This document shows positions 33,620-44,629 of a stretch of 64,000 nt of DNA, one piece after another (the first letter of the stretch is position 1; each line of letters opens with the position of its first letter). The stretch is from Platycnemis pennipes (taxonomy: Eukaryota; Arthropoda; Insecta; Odonata; Platycnemididae). A program made the translations under genes and the position numbers. The notes under the pieces are model-generated. The model was not told the origin of the DNA. It did not search any database and saw only the letters and a list, made by a program, of their open reading frames with translations. The stretch covers positions 5,177,915 through 5,241,914 of the forward strand of contig OW121846.1 of NCBI GenBank assembly GCA_933228895.1, given 5' to 3'.

Positions 33620-34262
33620 CATCACAATGAAGTCAGTCGACATTCAGCGTCGCGAAAAAGACCAGGGAGCCATGGCTGCAGGAAGAGGCTCTCTCTCGAG
33701 TATTCCAGGCGATCAGCATTTTTGACACGAAGTAATCAAGGGCCACATTAATCTTTGGAGTTAAACACGGTATTGCCGGCAATTACAGAGGGGAAAGGGA
33801 GAAGGCACGCTATATAGATGACTCCAAGCGATCAGCATCTTTCACACAAAATAATCAAGTTACAGCACATTAATTTTTCTTAAGCTAAACGTGTTATCGG
33901 CAGCAAATAAGTCACTGTAGCTTCATGTTCACAAAAAGGGGGATGAAGTTACACTCACATTAAAATAATCTAAACCTACGACTTACGGTGGGCAGTGGGG
34001 TGTAAACCAGCCGTCTCCTTCTCCAGTCACACGTTCTTTCACCCATTATTCCCCAGCTTGTAAATACCGGTTGGAAATGCAGTTTTTTCGTTTTTTCTTA
34101 TTTATATTGGCCTAATTAAGATTTTAGTTTCGCAAAAAAAATTTTAGTGATCATTATAATTGATTTATATAATGTAGCGTATACGCAACGCTGGGAATAT
34201 TCCGGTAAAGAATAATTTTCATAGTTCTTCACCCATTATGTTTCATATTTTATTTTTTACTA

Positions 34263-36051
34263 TTATTTCTGATGAAATTTACGAAAACATTCTGTATGAA
34301 GATAAACATAGCACTTTACACACACATAAATTGTCTGAGATTTGCACACTCGACATCTTCTTGAGTTTTCAGTGTTCCTTTGGATGAAATGCCCTATTCT
34401 GTCTGGACGAATGCACTGGGGTATATCATTTCTCTTTGGGCGTCCCGCTTGCGCACACTTCACTTTGATGCTGTATATCATCAGTCTTCGTGTTAGACAC
34501 TACTTGTTGTTTTAGTAAGATTCTTGCTATTTCTAACTGAGGAATACTTTCGCCTATGACTAGCAAGAAAAATGCATTCATCATTGCACTATCGAGTCCA
34601 CTTATAAATAGAGGCCAACACCACTTTTTACCCCTAATCTGGATGCGATAGCATGAAATAAAATTATCGTGTTCCCCTCCCATTCCTTGATTGTAATCTT
34701 GGATGACATATGGTTGTGGAATTAGTTCGCTCTTTTTCAGCCTCTTGTTATACCTTTTTGCCCTTACTATAGGTTCAATATTCCCAAAGTTTGAAGCGAC
34801 AGTGACGACGGAATTATCATGCCATCAAACAAGGAGAATGTTTTGACTTGTCGGACAAATGGTCAAAATTACCCTTCGGCTTCTTACCTAACCCCCCTGG
34901 AAGACCTGGGTAAGCAGTTTCCTGTTCGATTTTCTCTTATTGTCCCAGTGGCATAATAGCCTTTATCACTTAGGATTGATAATAAACGGCAACTGATGAA
35001 GAAATTACCAAAATATACTGCATGATTTATTTGGGGAATTACAAAAATCCAATAACTTTAGAACAACCCTTTCTACTAGCCCTAAAGAACTTATTACTTC
35101 CTGGTTCCGCCCCTCCGTATGGCAAAAACTGATCAAGATAGCCTTTTGATGATGCCAGGCACCACAGTTTATAACCATATCTAATCGGTTTCCCTCGGAT
35201 GAACATTTTAGCCGAATGCCACCAAAAGTACGACACCATTTGCTCATCAATGGCCAACGTGTCCGAAAATATCCCAAGTTGAATGAAACGTTCGTTCAAT
35301 CCATTGAGGAAAGGCCTGACTTTCGATAATTTGTCATTTTTGTCTAGCTGAGAATTATCGGAGAGATGTAAATATTTTTTAATTTCATCATATCTATTCC
35401 GAGTCGTGCATTGCCTCACAATTGGGACAGCCATATCCTCTTGGCTGGTCCAGTACAACTTAGTGCGCGGTAATGTAAGGTACCCCGATAGAATAAGGAT
35501 CCCAATGATTTTTTTAAAATCATCCATACTCAAAGTGAAACTATGATTTTTAATGTCATTAGCGTACTTATTCGAATATTTCGAAATTAATTCATGTAAT
35601 TTCTTCACTGAGAAACAAGGAAAAGATCTCAATTGGTGAATGACTTCCATATTGAGCACGAAGTGCCTATTGCTTCTTTCTCACCAAAATTTGGGGTTAC
35701 AACTGCAGTAGCCTCTACTTTTTCCCATATCGGTGAAATCATATACTTCTTGCATCTTTTCCCTGGGTGTACACTTACACTGGATGAATTAATTTGAGAC
35801 GTTACGGGGATATACTCTGAATTGCCTTGTAGCGAATTTAAATGTATCTCAAAAGTCCCTAAAATATCCGAGGGAATTAGAATACCGCCGTCATTTATGA
35901 CTGCCTCCCCATCATCGATGTTTTCTTCATCGGTAAGTTCACTAACTTCTGGAGGTTGTATCACAGCATCGACTTCACTAGTTTCTTCGCTAAGTTCTTC
36001 CAGTGCATCCAGTATTTCATCGGCTGTATTATATCTCCTGAAATCATCCAT
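34263..36051 (-). pseudogene. piggyBac transposase 2, disrupted
   Basis: The frame starts at ATG 36049-36051 (MDDFRRYNTADEILDALEEL) with a long acidic N-terminus, shifts near 35640, and continues in 35039-35659 with KKIIGILILSGYLTLP, YWTSQEDMAVP, NRYDEIKKYLHLSDNSQ, KVRPFLNGLNERF, LAIDEQMVSY and RGKPIRYGYKLW. The first catalytic Asp is probably that of LAIDEQM. The next part (34690-35005) is broken by stops, with SDKGYYATGTIRENR visible. The C-terminus (34426-34683, then 34263-34481) has GGEHDNFISCYRIQIRGKKW and the cysteine-rich end CRVCKSQTIYVCVKC...CFRKFH. Several frame breaks; inactive. Confidence 0.87.
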
Positions 36052-37086
36052 CTCTGAAATATGTTAGAATGAAGCAATACACATTGTAGTTCCCAATTTT
36101 AGAATACCTTATACTCTACCTCGCTCGTTGTATCATTTTCTATATGTATCTTCTAAATACGGCTTCCAAAATATGCATTATGGCGAAGAAATATAATGTA
36201 AGAATGCCTCACTTTTCGTCTGGATAAATTTGCTACACGAAAATTCTCACAATACGCTGAGCCCCAAATATTGATGTACTTTTCATCAAAATACTAGAAA
36301 GACATCAATAAAAAGAAATTTTAGGTGACTAATAAAATGATTTACACCTTAGTAAAGCTAAATTCTAAGCCTTTTATCATCTAAGCGCGTAAAAGAAGAA
36401 TATCAAGCATTTACGATTGCACGGAGCAAAAACCGAGCAGCAAATGGAGGAACATACCATCATCAGACATAGCCTTGCCTCAACTGATATATTTCTCAAC
36501 TTCGCACAGTTCTTTCGTTCTGACGTTTCTGTCGTCTATAGAAATGGAAACATCAAATGTTGAGCTGAATTCCAACTAAGTAACACTTCCGACCCCACAT
36601 CATTGGAAACACCCCGCCGGTTGCCCATTGGTGCGCACAAATTTGACTCTTACTAATTCCAAGTAGCAAGTGTTGCATCTGGAAATTCGTACATAACCCT
36701 CAAGGAATACGTGACTCCATTCATTTATAGCCTCGGTTACTCAAGATATGTTTTATGCCTAAAATGTAGCAAAAGGGCCTTCACAATACTACATTTTTCT
36801 TTTTCATAGGCCATTTTGACGAGCCCCTACCTTCTTAGAGAAAAGCCACGTGGTCAGCCTGAGAATTCCCATCGTTGCGTAAACGCAACATTATTTACAA
36901 CGATCAACATCCAACCAATAATGATGTAACATTTTAACGAAGTTAATAGCACTGAATAATTAAACTTAGAACTAATAGGAAGCAATACCCACAGTAAGAT
37001 ACCTCAAGAATACTTAGTGTAATGTCATTTATGAAATATGGTAATTCAAGGTGATGAAATAGGAAAACTTCGAATTTAAAAAATAT
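36052..37086. other. Upstream part of piggyBac 2
   Basis: This stretch lies between the transposase start and the RTE insertion. It contains the palindrome GTTGCGTAAACGCAAC at about 36879-36894, whose flanks mirror those of the copy near the right end (about 40569). No gene is recognised. Confidence 0.5.
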
Positions 37087-37097
37087 ATACTTATCTT

Positions 37098-40000
37098 CTC
37101 GCGGCAGAGCGCGTCCACGGGGTTGCGGATAGTGGGTCGACCTCTAGATATAGAGGTTAGCTGCGAGATAAGCGAGTTTGCTCGTCGAATCAGCAGTCGT
37201 GGACAAAAAGCGACGGCATTCCGAGGGCGTATTGGTCTATCCCTGGGTAAGATAGGCCTCTAAATAATACAGAACCTGTGAAGATGCCGTGACTTGGCGA
37301 CGGGAGGCCGCCAATAATTACGCTTCTCATCACCCGGAGGAGAGGGCAGCAGCTCTTCTTCACATGAGTGAAGGTGGAGACCACAGTGGTCGGTACAGTG
37401 ACACTCATTTAACTACAGGCGTGGTAACATTTACTTTAACGGCTGTAGTACTGCGATGTGGAAGGCAAGGGGAAACCACCACATTATTATCCCGAGGAGT
37501 CGCAGCTACTCCACTCTTTCCTTTATTATCAAGACGTGATGGCACCCTCTCGAGTAAAATATTCCGGAGGTAAAATAGTCCCCCATTCGGATCTCCGGGC
37601 GGGGACTACCCGAGAGAGTACATCAGTCAAATGTGATACACTTTTTAGGGTAGGAACATGGAACGTGAGATCGCTTCGGACCTGTGGAAGACTGGAGAAC
37701 CTGAAGGTAGAAATGCGAAGAATGGACCTCGACGTTTTAGGAATCATCGAAATGAAGTGGCCCGAAGAAGGAGACTTTTGGAGTGGAAGCTACAGGATTA
37801 TACATACAGGATCATTAAATGGTAATGCTGGAGTAGGGATCACACTCAGAAAGAGCGCCGGAATGCGTGTGAAGAGCTTCCTGCAGTACAATGAAAGGAT
37901 AATAATGGTGAAGATCGAGATTAAACCTGTAGATACCGTGGTGGTGCAGGTTTACATGCCTACGACGGACTATGAAGATGAAGAAGTGGAAGACGTCTAC
38001 AAAGATATCACGGAAGTTATAAAACAGGTAAGAGGAGAAGAAAACCTAATTATTTTAGGAGACTGGAACGCTATCGTCGGCGAAGGTCAAGATGGAAGAA
38101 TAACTGGAAAATACGGATTGGGAAACCGAAACGAAAGAGGAGAAAGGCTGCTGGAGTTCTGCACTAAGCATAAAGTAGTGGTTGCCAACACATTGTTTAA
38201 AAATCACAACCGAAGAAGATACACATGGAAAATGCCAGGAGACAGAAGAAGATGCCAAATAGACTACATTTTAGTGAAGCAGAGATTTAGAAACCAAGTG
38301 AAGGACTGCAAAAGCTACCCTGGGGCAGACATCGACAGTGACCATAATTTAGTGATGATGAAATGCCATCTAAAATTCAAGAAATTGAAGAAAACAAAGA
38401 AGAATATATGGCAAGTAGAAAAACTAAATGAGGCTCAACATCAGCTGGCATTTCAAAAAGCAGTGGGAAACAACATAGGAGAGAACCTGAATGAGAAATC
38501 AGTGGAGGAGCGTTGGGAAAACATTAAATGTGGACTACAGGAAGCCGCAAAAGAAGTTCCTGGAAGAAGAAAAGTTGCCAAGAAGAAGCCATGGGTCACG
38601 GAGGAAGTCTTAGAATTGATTGAAGAAAGAAGAAAGTACAAGAATGCGAAAACTGAAGTAGGGCAGCTTTGCTACAAAAGAATAAGGAACGAAATAAGTC
38701 GCAAAGCAAGGAAAGCTAGAGAGATGTGGTTGAAAAATCTATGCGAAGATGTACAAAGCAACCTTGCACTTGGAAAGGTGGAAGCGGCCTACAGAATAGT
38801 GAGGAACCACTTCAAGGAACAGAGCGCAAGATGCAATGCCATACGGGACGAGAATGGAGAAATTTTGATTGAAAACGAGGACAAAGTGAAGAGATGGAAA
38901 GAATATCTAGAAGAGCTATACAATGGAAAAAATCGCAGCACAAAAGCTATTGAAGAGGAAAGCGAAGTGGAAAAAGATGATATGGGGGCATCAATGTTAA
39001 GATCGGGATTCGACGCTGCAGTAAGGGACCTTCGGATGAATAAGGCCTCAGGTATTGATGATATCCCTGCAGAACTAATTAAAAATGCTGGAGAGAAGAC
39101 ATTAACTCATCTCTACAAAACCATTTGCGACATGTATTCTACAGGAGAAATTCCAAGGGAATTCGAGAAAAACATCATCATTCCTATTCCCAAGAAGGAG
39201 AGAGCGGAGAAATGCGAAAATTTTAGGACTATAAGCCTGACGACACATGCATCGAAGATACTGACCAGGATCATCTACAAAAGAATAGAACGAAAAGCAG
39301 AGGAGTTCCTGGATGAAGATCAATTCGGATTCAGGAAAAGTAAGGGCACAAGGGAAGCAACATTACATTTGTGGATTTAGAGAAGGCCTTTGACAACGTG
39401 GATTGGGATTCAATGCTTTGAATTCTGAAGGGAATTGGAGTGTCCTACAATGACCGAAGAATTATACACAGTCTGTACAAAAACCAAGTTGCTGCGATTA
39501 AATCTGGACCCAGCTGTGAAGAGGCAAGAATAAGGAAAGGAGTGAGACAAGGCTGCGCACTGTCTCCTGTAATTTTCAATGTTTACATCGTGACAGCCAT
39601 CAATGAAGTCAAAGAGAAGTGTTCTGGAGTGAACATCCACGGAGAAACAATCAGTATGCTACGATTCGCTGATGACATAGCTCTCATAGCAAAGACAGAG
39701 AGGGAGCTGAATAAGATGCTAACAACCATGGAAAGGACTATGGCCAGATATCAGCTGAAGATAAATAAAAAGAAGACTAAGATATTGGTGTGCAGCAAAA
39801 GAGAAGAGGCCAAAACCAACGTTAAACTAGGAAAACAGGAACTGGAAGAGGTGAAAGAGTTCTGTTACCTGGGAAGCAGAGTAACCAACGATGAACGAAG
39901 CAAGAAAGAAATAGTGAGTAGAATAGCCCAGGCAAAGAGGGCATTCTTTCAAAAGAAGAATCTACTTACAGCAGGAAATACAAGCATAGAAGTAAGGAAT

Positions 40001-40441
40001 CAGTTCATCAGAACATACATCCGGAGCATTTTTCTTTACGGCAGTGAATCATGGACGATGACAGCAGCGGAGAAGAAAAGGATAGAAGCATTTGAAATGT
40101 GGTGCTACAGAAGAATGCTGAAGATTAAATGGATCGACCGAGTAAGTAACGAGGAAGTGCTAAGAAGAGTAGGAGAAAAGAGAAGTCTCTTGACAACTCT
40201 AAAAAGAAGAAGGGAAAAGTTAATCGGCCATATCTTGAGACACGATGGCCTGATGAAGACTATCGTCGAGGGAAAAGTGAACGGGAAGATTGGAAAAGGC
40301 AGGCCTCGTATGAGATATATGGAACAGGTTGTGAAGAGTGTAAAAGAGAAGAATTACGTCACAATGAAAAGGTTGGCCGATAGAAGAATCGAGTGGAAAG
40401 CTGCGTCAAACCAATCCTAGGATTGTTGACCAATGATGATG
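37098..40441 (+). mobile_element. RTE-type LINE, near full length
   Basis: The element is flanked by a perfect 11-bp duplication, ATACTTATCTT (37087-37097 and 40442-40452). It has a 5' region of about 360 bp, one long coding region, and a short 3' end with GATGATGAT just before the duplication, typical of RTE elements. The perfect duplication and mostly open frame mark a recent insertion. It splits piggyBac element 2. Confidence 0.92.
37458..40420 (+). pseudogene. RTE endonuclease-reverse transcriptase, nearly intact
   Basis: The protein nicks target DNA and reverse transcribes the element RNA. The first frame (37458-39380) carries the apurinic-type endonuclease (VGTWNVRSLRTCGRLENLK, IIEMKWPEEGDFWSG, GVGITLRKS, VYMPTTD, ILGDWNAIVG, CQIDYILVK, SDHNLVM), a charged linker, and the start of the reverse transcriptase (NKASGIDDIPAELIKNAG, NFRTISLTTHASKIL, DEDQFGFRKSKGTREA). 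Near 39360 the frame breaks with loss of about 25-30 codons, and a TGA at 39418-39420 interrupts FVDLEKAFDNVDWDSML. The second frame (39440-40420) holds GVRQGCALSPVIFNVYI, the catalytic FADDIALIAK, YLGSRVTND, YGSESWTMTAAE, RRMLKIKWIDRV and IGHILRHDG. The true start is uncertain: ATG 37458 or 37542. Confidence 0.9.
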
Positions 40442-40605
40442 ATACTTATCTTACTCTAATTTCGAAGAAAAAAAGATAATTAAAAGGGCAGACATTTTCA
40501 GTGTTCAGTAAACCGAAAACAAATGCATTCCTAAGATAAAAATTTGTGTTAAAAATTTGTAAAAATAATGTTGCGTCAACGCATCACTGGGGATTAATGG
40601 GTTAA

Positions 40606-40824
40606 TTACATGGAGTGCTACGCGTTACTTAAATGTAGATTGTGATGCTTTATTCTTTGACTGCTTTTTGTCAAAAATGCTGATATTTTGCGAGTAAGGT
40701 TACCACTGACCTAGCACACTTTCCTCCTCTATAAGTTTACGGAGCACAACATTAGGACTTAGACCCCAGGAAATCGACCTCCAGTGCAGCTATTGTTTTC
40801 AACTGCGGCGATAGGTAGACGAAA
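40606..40824. other. Short unassigned stretch
   Basis: This stretch separates the right end of piggyBac 2 from the Tigger relic and probably holds the 5' flank of the latter. No inverted-repeat end of Tigger was identified. Confidence 0.4.
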
Positions 40825-41860
40825 ATGTTCTCGGTTCAGGATGCAAGTGAAGTTAAAATAATTAAACAGAAAAACTCTCTATCCATAGATGTAAATATAA
40901 AAATTCTTAACGACTTGGACAGTAATCCTAAAATTTCAAAGAAAGATATAGTAAAGAAATATGATGTTTCGTCTTCTACGCTCCCTATTGATTTAGCTCG
41001 AAGAGGTTCCATTGAAAAAGCTGAAGTTAGGGGCAACGTAAAAGAAAGAAAGCAAAAAACAGCGAGGGATAAGGAATTAGAGGACGTGCTTGCGGAATGG
41101 TCACAAGATTTGTAAAGGGACGATACGATAATTATATTAGCGTAACCAGTCTATTAAATGAATTGAAATGGGAATCATTGTCAGATCGCAGGTTGAAATT
41201 TAGACTTAATCTCTTACACAAATTCCAAGGCAATATTTTCAGTGATGATGTTGAAAATATTTTACGAACCCCAACTTACTATGGCAGACTGGACCATAAT
41301 CATAAAGTTAGAGAAATTGATTGCCGAACTGACCGATTCAAAATGTCCTTTTTCCCTCGCACAATTAGAGATAGGAATAACGGTAAATATGTCCTATCGG
41401 AGAGTAGCAATGAATAGCATTGGTAGCTGCATGTTGGTATGAGTACTTAAAGCTAACCCTACTCACAGAATGTTTTTGCATGTTTGCTTTGCAATTTCTA
41501 TCTTTTTTAAATAGTGTAGTTCTGACTACTATATTAATACTATTCCTTTTTTATGCATGATATGTAGTGCATGTTTGGTGAGCAATCACCCCCTGCCACA
41601 CACCCTTGTGGTGGCTTGCAGGGTATTATGTACATGTAGATGTTGAATGGTTTTATCTAGGTAGCTAGTATACATCTCAACGGTCAGTAGGTACCCTAAA
41701 AAAGAAGCGGAGAAAACAGCTAGTCGTTTGAAAAGGGCTGGATCAGTTTAGGAGGAGTAAAGCAATTGTGTACCGCCAAATAAATGGCGAATCCAAAGCT
41801 GTTGATCATATATCCATTGACATTAATGGATATCCCGCCACTGACTCTAGCGGAGGGAAT
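40825..41860 (+). pseudogene. pogo/Tigger-type transposase, N-terminal DNA-binding part
   Basis: ATG 40825 opens a frame with the CENP-B-type N-terminal helix-turn-helix: LSIDVNIKILNDLDSNP, KKDIVKKYDVSSSTL, then KQKTARDKELEDVLAEW. The frame is cut at GAATGGT by LINE A (41102-41644). Behind the LINE, EWFYL resumes in frame; after a stop and a frameshift, pieces match the second DNA-binding domain (GWIS, then SKAIVYRQINGESKAVDHIS, about 41740-41820). The DDE catalytic part is absent. CENP-B itself derives from this family, but the short, broken frame here is a transposon relic. Confidence 0.8.
41102..41644 (+). mobile_element. LINE A copy, strongly 5'-truncated, in Tigger
   Basis: Flanked by the 7-bp duplication GAATGGT (41095-41101 and 41645-41651). 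The copy begins in ARFVKGRYDNYISV and reads open to SESSNE, followed by the 3' stem-loop and TAGATG-type tail. It is nearly identical base for base to 59363-59909, one of the clearest pairs of recent copies in the window. Confidence 0.92.
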
Positions 41861-44422
41861 AGAAACGCAGGAAAAGTTTAGGTAATACATGTATGTACAA
41901 GATAAACATGGGTGTGGAAGTGTTGAGGATGAATCATCGCCTTGAAAATGCTGCCTGTGCAGCCGCAGACACTGCGAAACGCCAATCGACTAATTTTTTG
42001 TTAAAGTTTGAGACAAATAAAAAGTGCAATGGAAATGCTCGAGGAGTTAGATACCTACGTATTTTGCAGTTTAATTTTGTAGCGTAGGTTATTTACATTT
42101 TCAGTTAGTTTTCTGCAGTGTTGTGGCATTAATTTTCGTCCATTTAGTTAATACCATTAAACTAGTTAGTGTATTTTAAATCGTCGAAAATATTTCACGG
42201 AGCATTAAGGAGTTCACAATGCAGAGTTTTCTTCTGCGCCGAAGAGCAGAATTTGCCGAGCAGATGCATTTCTGCGAGTAATTGCTCTGAGGGAGGCTAA
42301 AGTGATGGCTGTGCATGCGAATAAGTTATAGAGTGGGAAGGGGCATTTAGGTTACAGAGAGAGAAAGATCCAAGCAAAAGGAGATAAGGGTGAAAATTAT
42401 CAATCCAAAGTTCTTCAACAACCAATTAAAAAAGGCAACAAAGAAATATCTACACCGAATTCTATTTTCCTACTGGAGTAAAAGTTAATAATAAAGGGTA
42501 AAAACAACCCAGTCAGTATTTACGCAAAAATCCTTTGTTAGTGCGCTCCTACACCACAATAGGGATTTTAACTCAAAAGTTCACGTTTTTAGTACCACCA
42601 GTTTGGGTTGTGCATTGATGAGAGAATGTGTCAGTCAGTCAGGACAATTGATTTTGTATGTATAGATTTGCATCTTTCTTACAGACAGTTTGGAAACATT
42701 ATGCATCTGCAAGGGTTAGTTGTTGCTCTCATACCACAAAAATCTACTACATATTTGCAACATGTCTTCAATGTCTATAAATATCTTAAATCTCAACATG
42801 TTGTCCAGAAAAGATCTTGAATCAGTGCTCATCACTCCGCATTTGATTGAAACATTGATTTGCAAACACTTTTCTTCTAGCTGATATGAATGTGTGTTTA
42901 CTTTGGAATTGCCGCAGATGAGTGGCAGAGAGACAATGGCGGAGAAGTGCGCACTGCAAGCAAAGAACAACACAAATGTCTTCCGTGCGCCGTGGTGAGC
43001 CGCTCTTCCGGCTCTGTAACGCGATGAGGTGATGTTCTTACTCATATCACTTGGTGTTCTATGTGATATGGGTAACAGAACAATAATGGGCACACAATGC
43101 AACAATACAATGCATACAATAAAACTAAACATCACAGGATTATAATGTATATGGACACCAAAATACATAATATTCGCCTATATAGAAATATAATGGGTGA
43201 TGAAATATGGTCGGACACCTTGGAAGCCGAGCTTATCTCATAACCCCCTAAATGTATTGTAGGTCTGACATTTTGTTTTTGAGAAAAAATATCGTGCGTT
43301 AATTAATGACGTTAATGTAATGACTCGGACGAAATTGCAATAGAAACGATGGCACCAGCTAATAATAGGTAATAATAATTACAATAGTAAATGTGTAGGT
43401 AATCATATGACCCTCAATAATGTACTTTTTTGGCTAAAGTAAGATAAGTAAACATGTGACGAGACATTTGCTAGCCTATCCAATATGCTGCATAACATCC
43501 AAAATTTCAGGGGAAAATAATGCGAAAACAAGTTTTGCGCATTGAAAATAAAAGTTTAAGCATTGATAAAACAATGGCAGAGCAGTAAAAACAATTTAAT
43601 TTGCTGAATGAAGTTAGAATTATTTGTATGAAGAGTAATGAGATTATATGGACACCAAAACACATCACTGTCGGCAACGAATTAGAAACAACTGGTTTCA
43701 CGCATCTTGTTAACGACGAGTGAATATGTTTGTTTAAATGATTACAAATATTAATTTAATCAAACTAGAACATTTTCAGTTGCTCATAACATTCACGTTT
43801 GTTTTCAGTAGCTCGCCTTCTACCATTTTGTACCTTGACGTAATGCGCGTATGACGTTCCCGCGCATCTATCATCCTTCGCAGGCACGTGAAAAACACCA
43901 TTTACGTAGCTCATGATTGATACTGTGGGAAATGAGAATAGTCCGGTGAAAAATTAACTACATCCTCCGTGGTTAATTCCACATATTACAATAAAACAGT
44001 GTGATTGTTTTCGTTAGTATTCAGTAAAATAAAGGTTCTCTTCGTAATATTATTCTTACTGTGATCAATCACCTAGCTGGGTTAATATAGTCATGTTAAA
44101 TATTACCAAACATATCATCACTTGAGAAACCATTACTACAAACATAAACATGCATGTTTTGTACTACTAGCGTTACTTGCCAGCCTTGATGTAATGTGGT
44201 TCACCTGACTCTTTTTATTGGTTAATCACATATTTCAATCTCTCTGCTGTACACTTTTTCATATCACTTCTCATCACTGGGTGAAGAAAATTCACCACCC
44301 GGTCACACCATCGGAAACCACAAGAAAGGGTGACCTTGTTCGATGATGTCTTTGATGGATTACACCCAAGTTTCAGAATACGGCCCCTGAAGCTTCAAAT
44401 TTAGATGAAAATTACTTATTTT
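41861..44422. other. Unassigned AT-rich stretch
   Basis: The longest frame (150 residues minus, 42716-43168) is hydrophobic at its start but has no recognisable motif, and I do not support it. The phrase TATATGGACACCAAAA occurs twice (near 43147 and 43648). No TIR or LINE motif was seen. Confidence 0.45.
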
Positions 44423-44559
44423 TGTTGAGTAGCAACGCACAATAAAAAAATTTTGTAAATTGTATGGTTAAAGTATTGAGAATAAAGGGTTTAAGCTGGT
44501 GGAAGTAAGTTCTATATGGCAGTTAGAAAATACATAAAGAATAAGAAAAATCACCAACA
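44423..44559 (+). repeat. Copia 5' LTR
   Basis: This LTR of 137 bp starts TGTTGAG and ends ACCAACA. It matches the 3' LTR over its length with about 15 differences and small gaps, so the insertion is not recent. The LTR is short for Copia. Confidence 0.85.
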
Positions 44560-44560
44560 T

Positions 44561-44572
44561 TGGTAGCAGAGC
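44561..44572 (+). promoter_or_regulatory. Copia primer binding site
   Basis: TGGTAGCAGAGC directly follows the 5' LTR. It resembles the TGGTATCAGAGC site of Copia elements, which pairs with an internal part of initiator methionine tRNA. Confidence 0.7.
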
Positions 44573-44629
44573 GTGGTTCAGTGGTTTAGTCGTTATGTGG
44601 TTTGGCGAAGTTTAGATCGACGAGAAGGA

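Larger units (their letters stand above)
34042..40601. mobile_element. piggyBac element 2, interrupted by an RTE LINE
   Basis: The right end reads CTGGGGATTAATGGG followed by TTAA (40602-40605). The left end reads CCCATTATTCCCCAG (34042-34056) after TTCA, a degenerate TTAA. These are 15-bp inverted repeats with one mismatch. Subterminal palindromes of TGCGTnnACGCA type lie near 34170, 36880 and 40570. Without the inserted RTE (37098-40441 plus one TSD) the element is about 3.2 kb, the same size as piggyBac 1. It lies in the same orientation as piggyBac 1 but belongs to a different subfamily. Confidence 0.8.

Noticed and set aside
42716..43168. 150-residue minus-strand frame with a hydrophobic start
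   Set aside because: No family match by eye, no supporting gene structure, and AT-rich DNA of this length yields such frames by chance.
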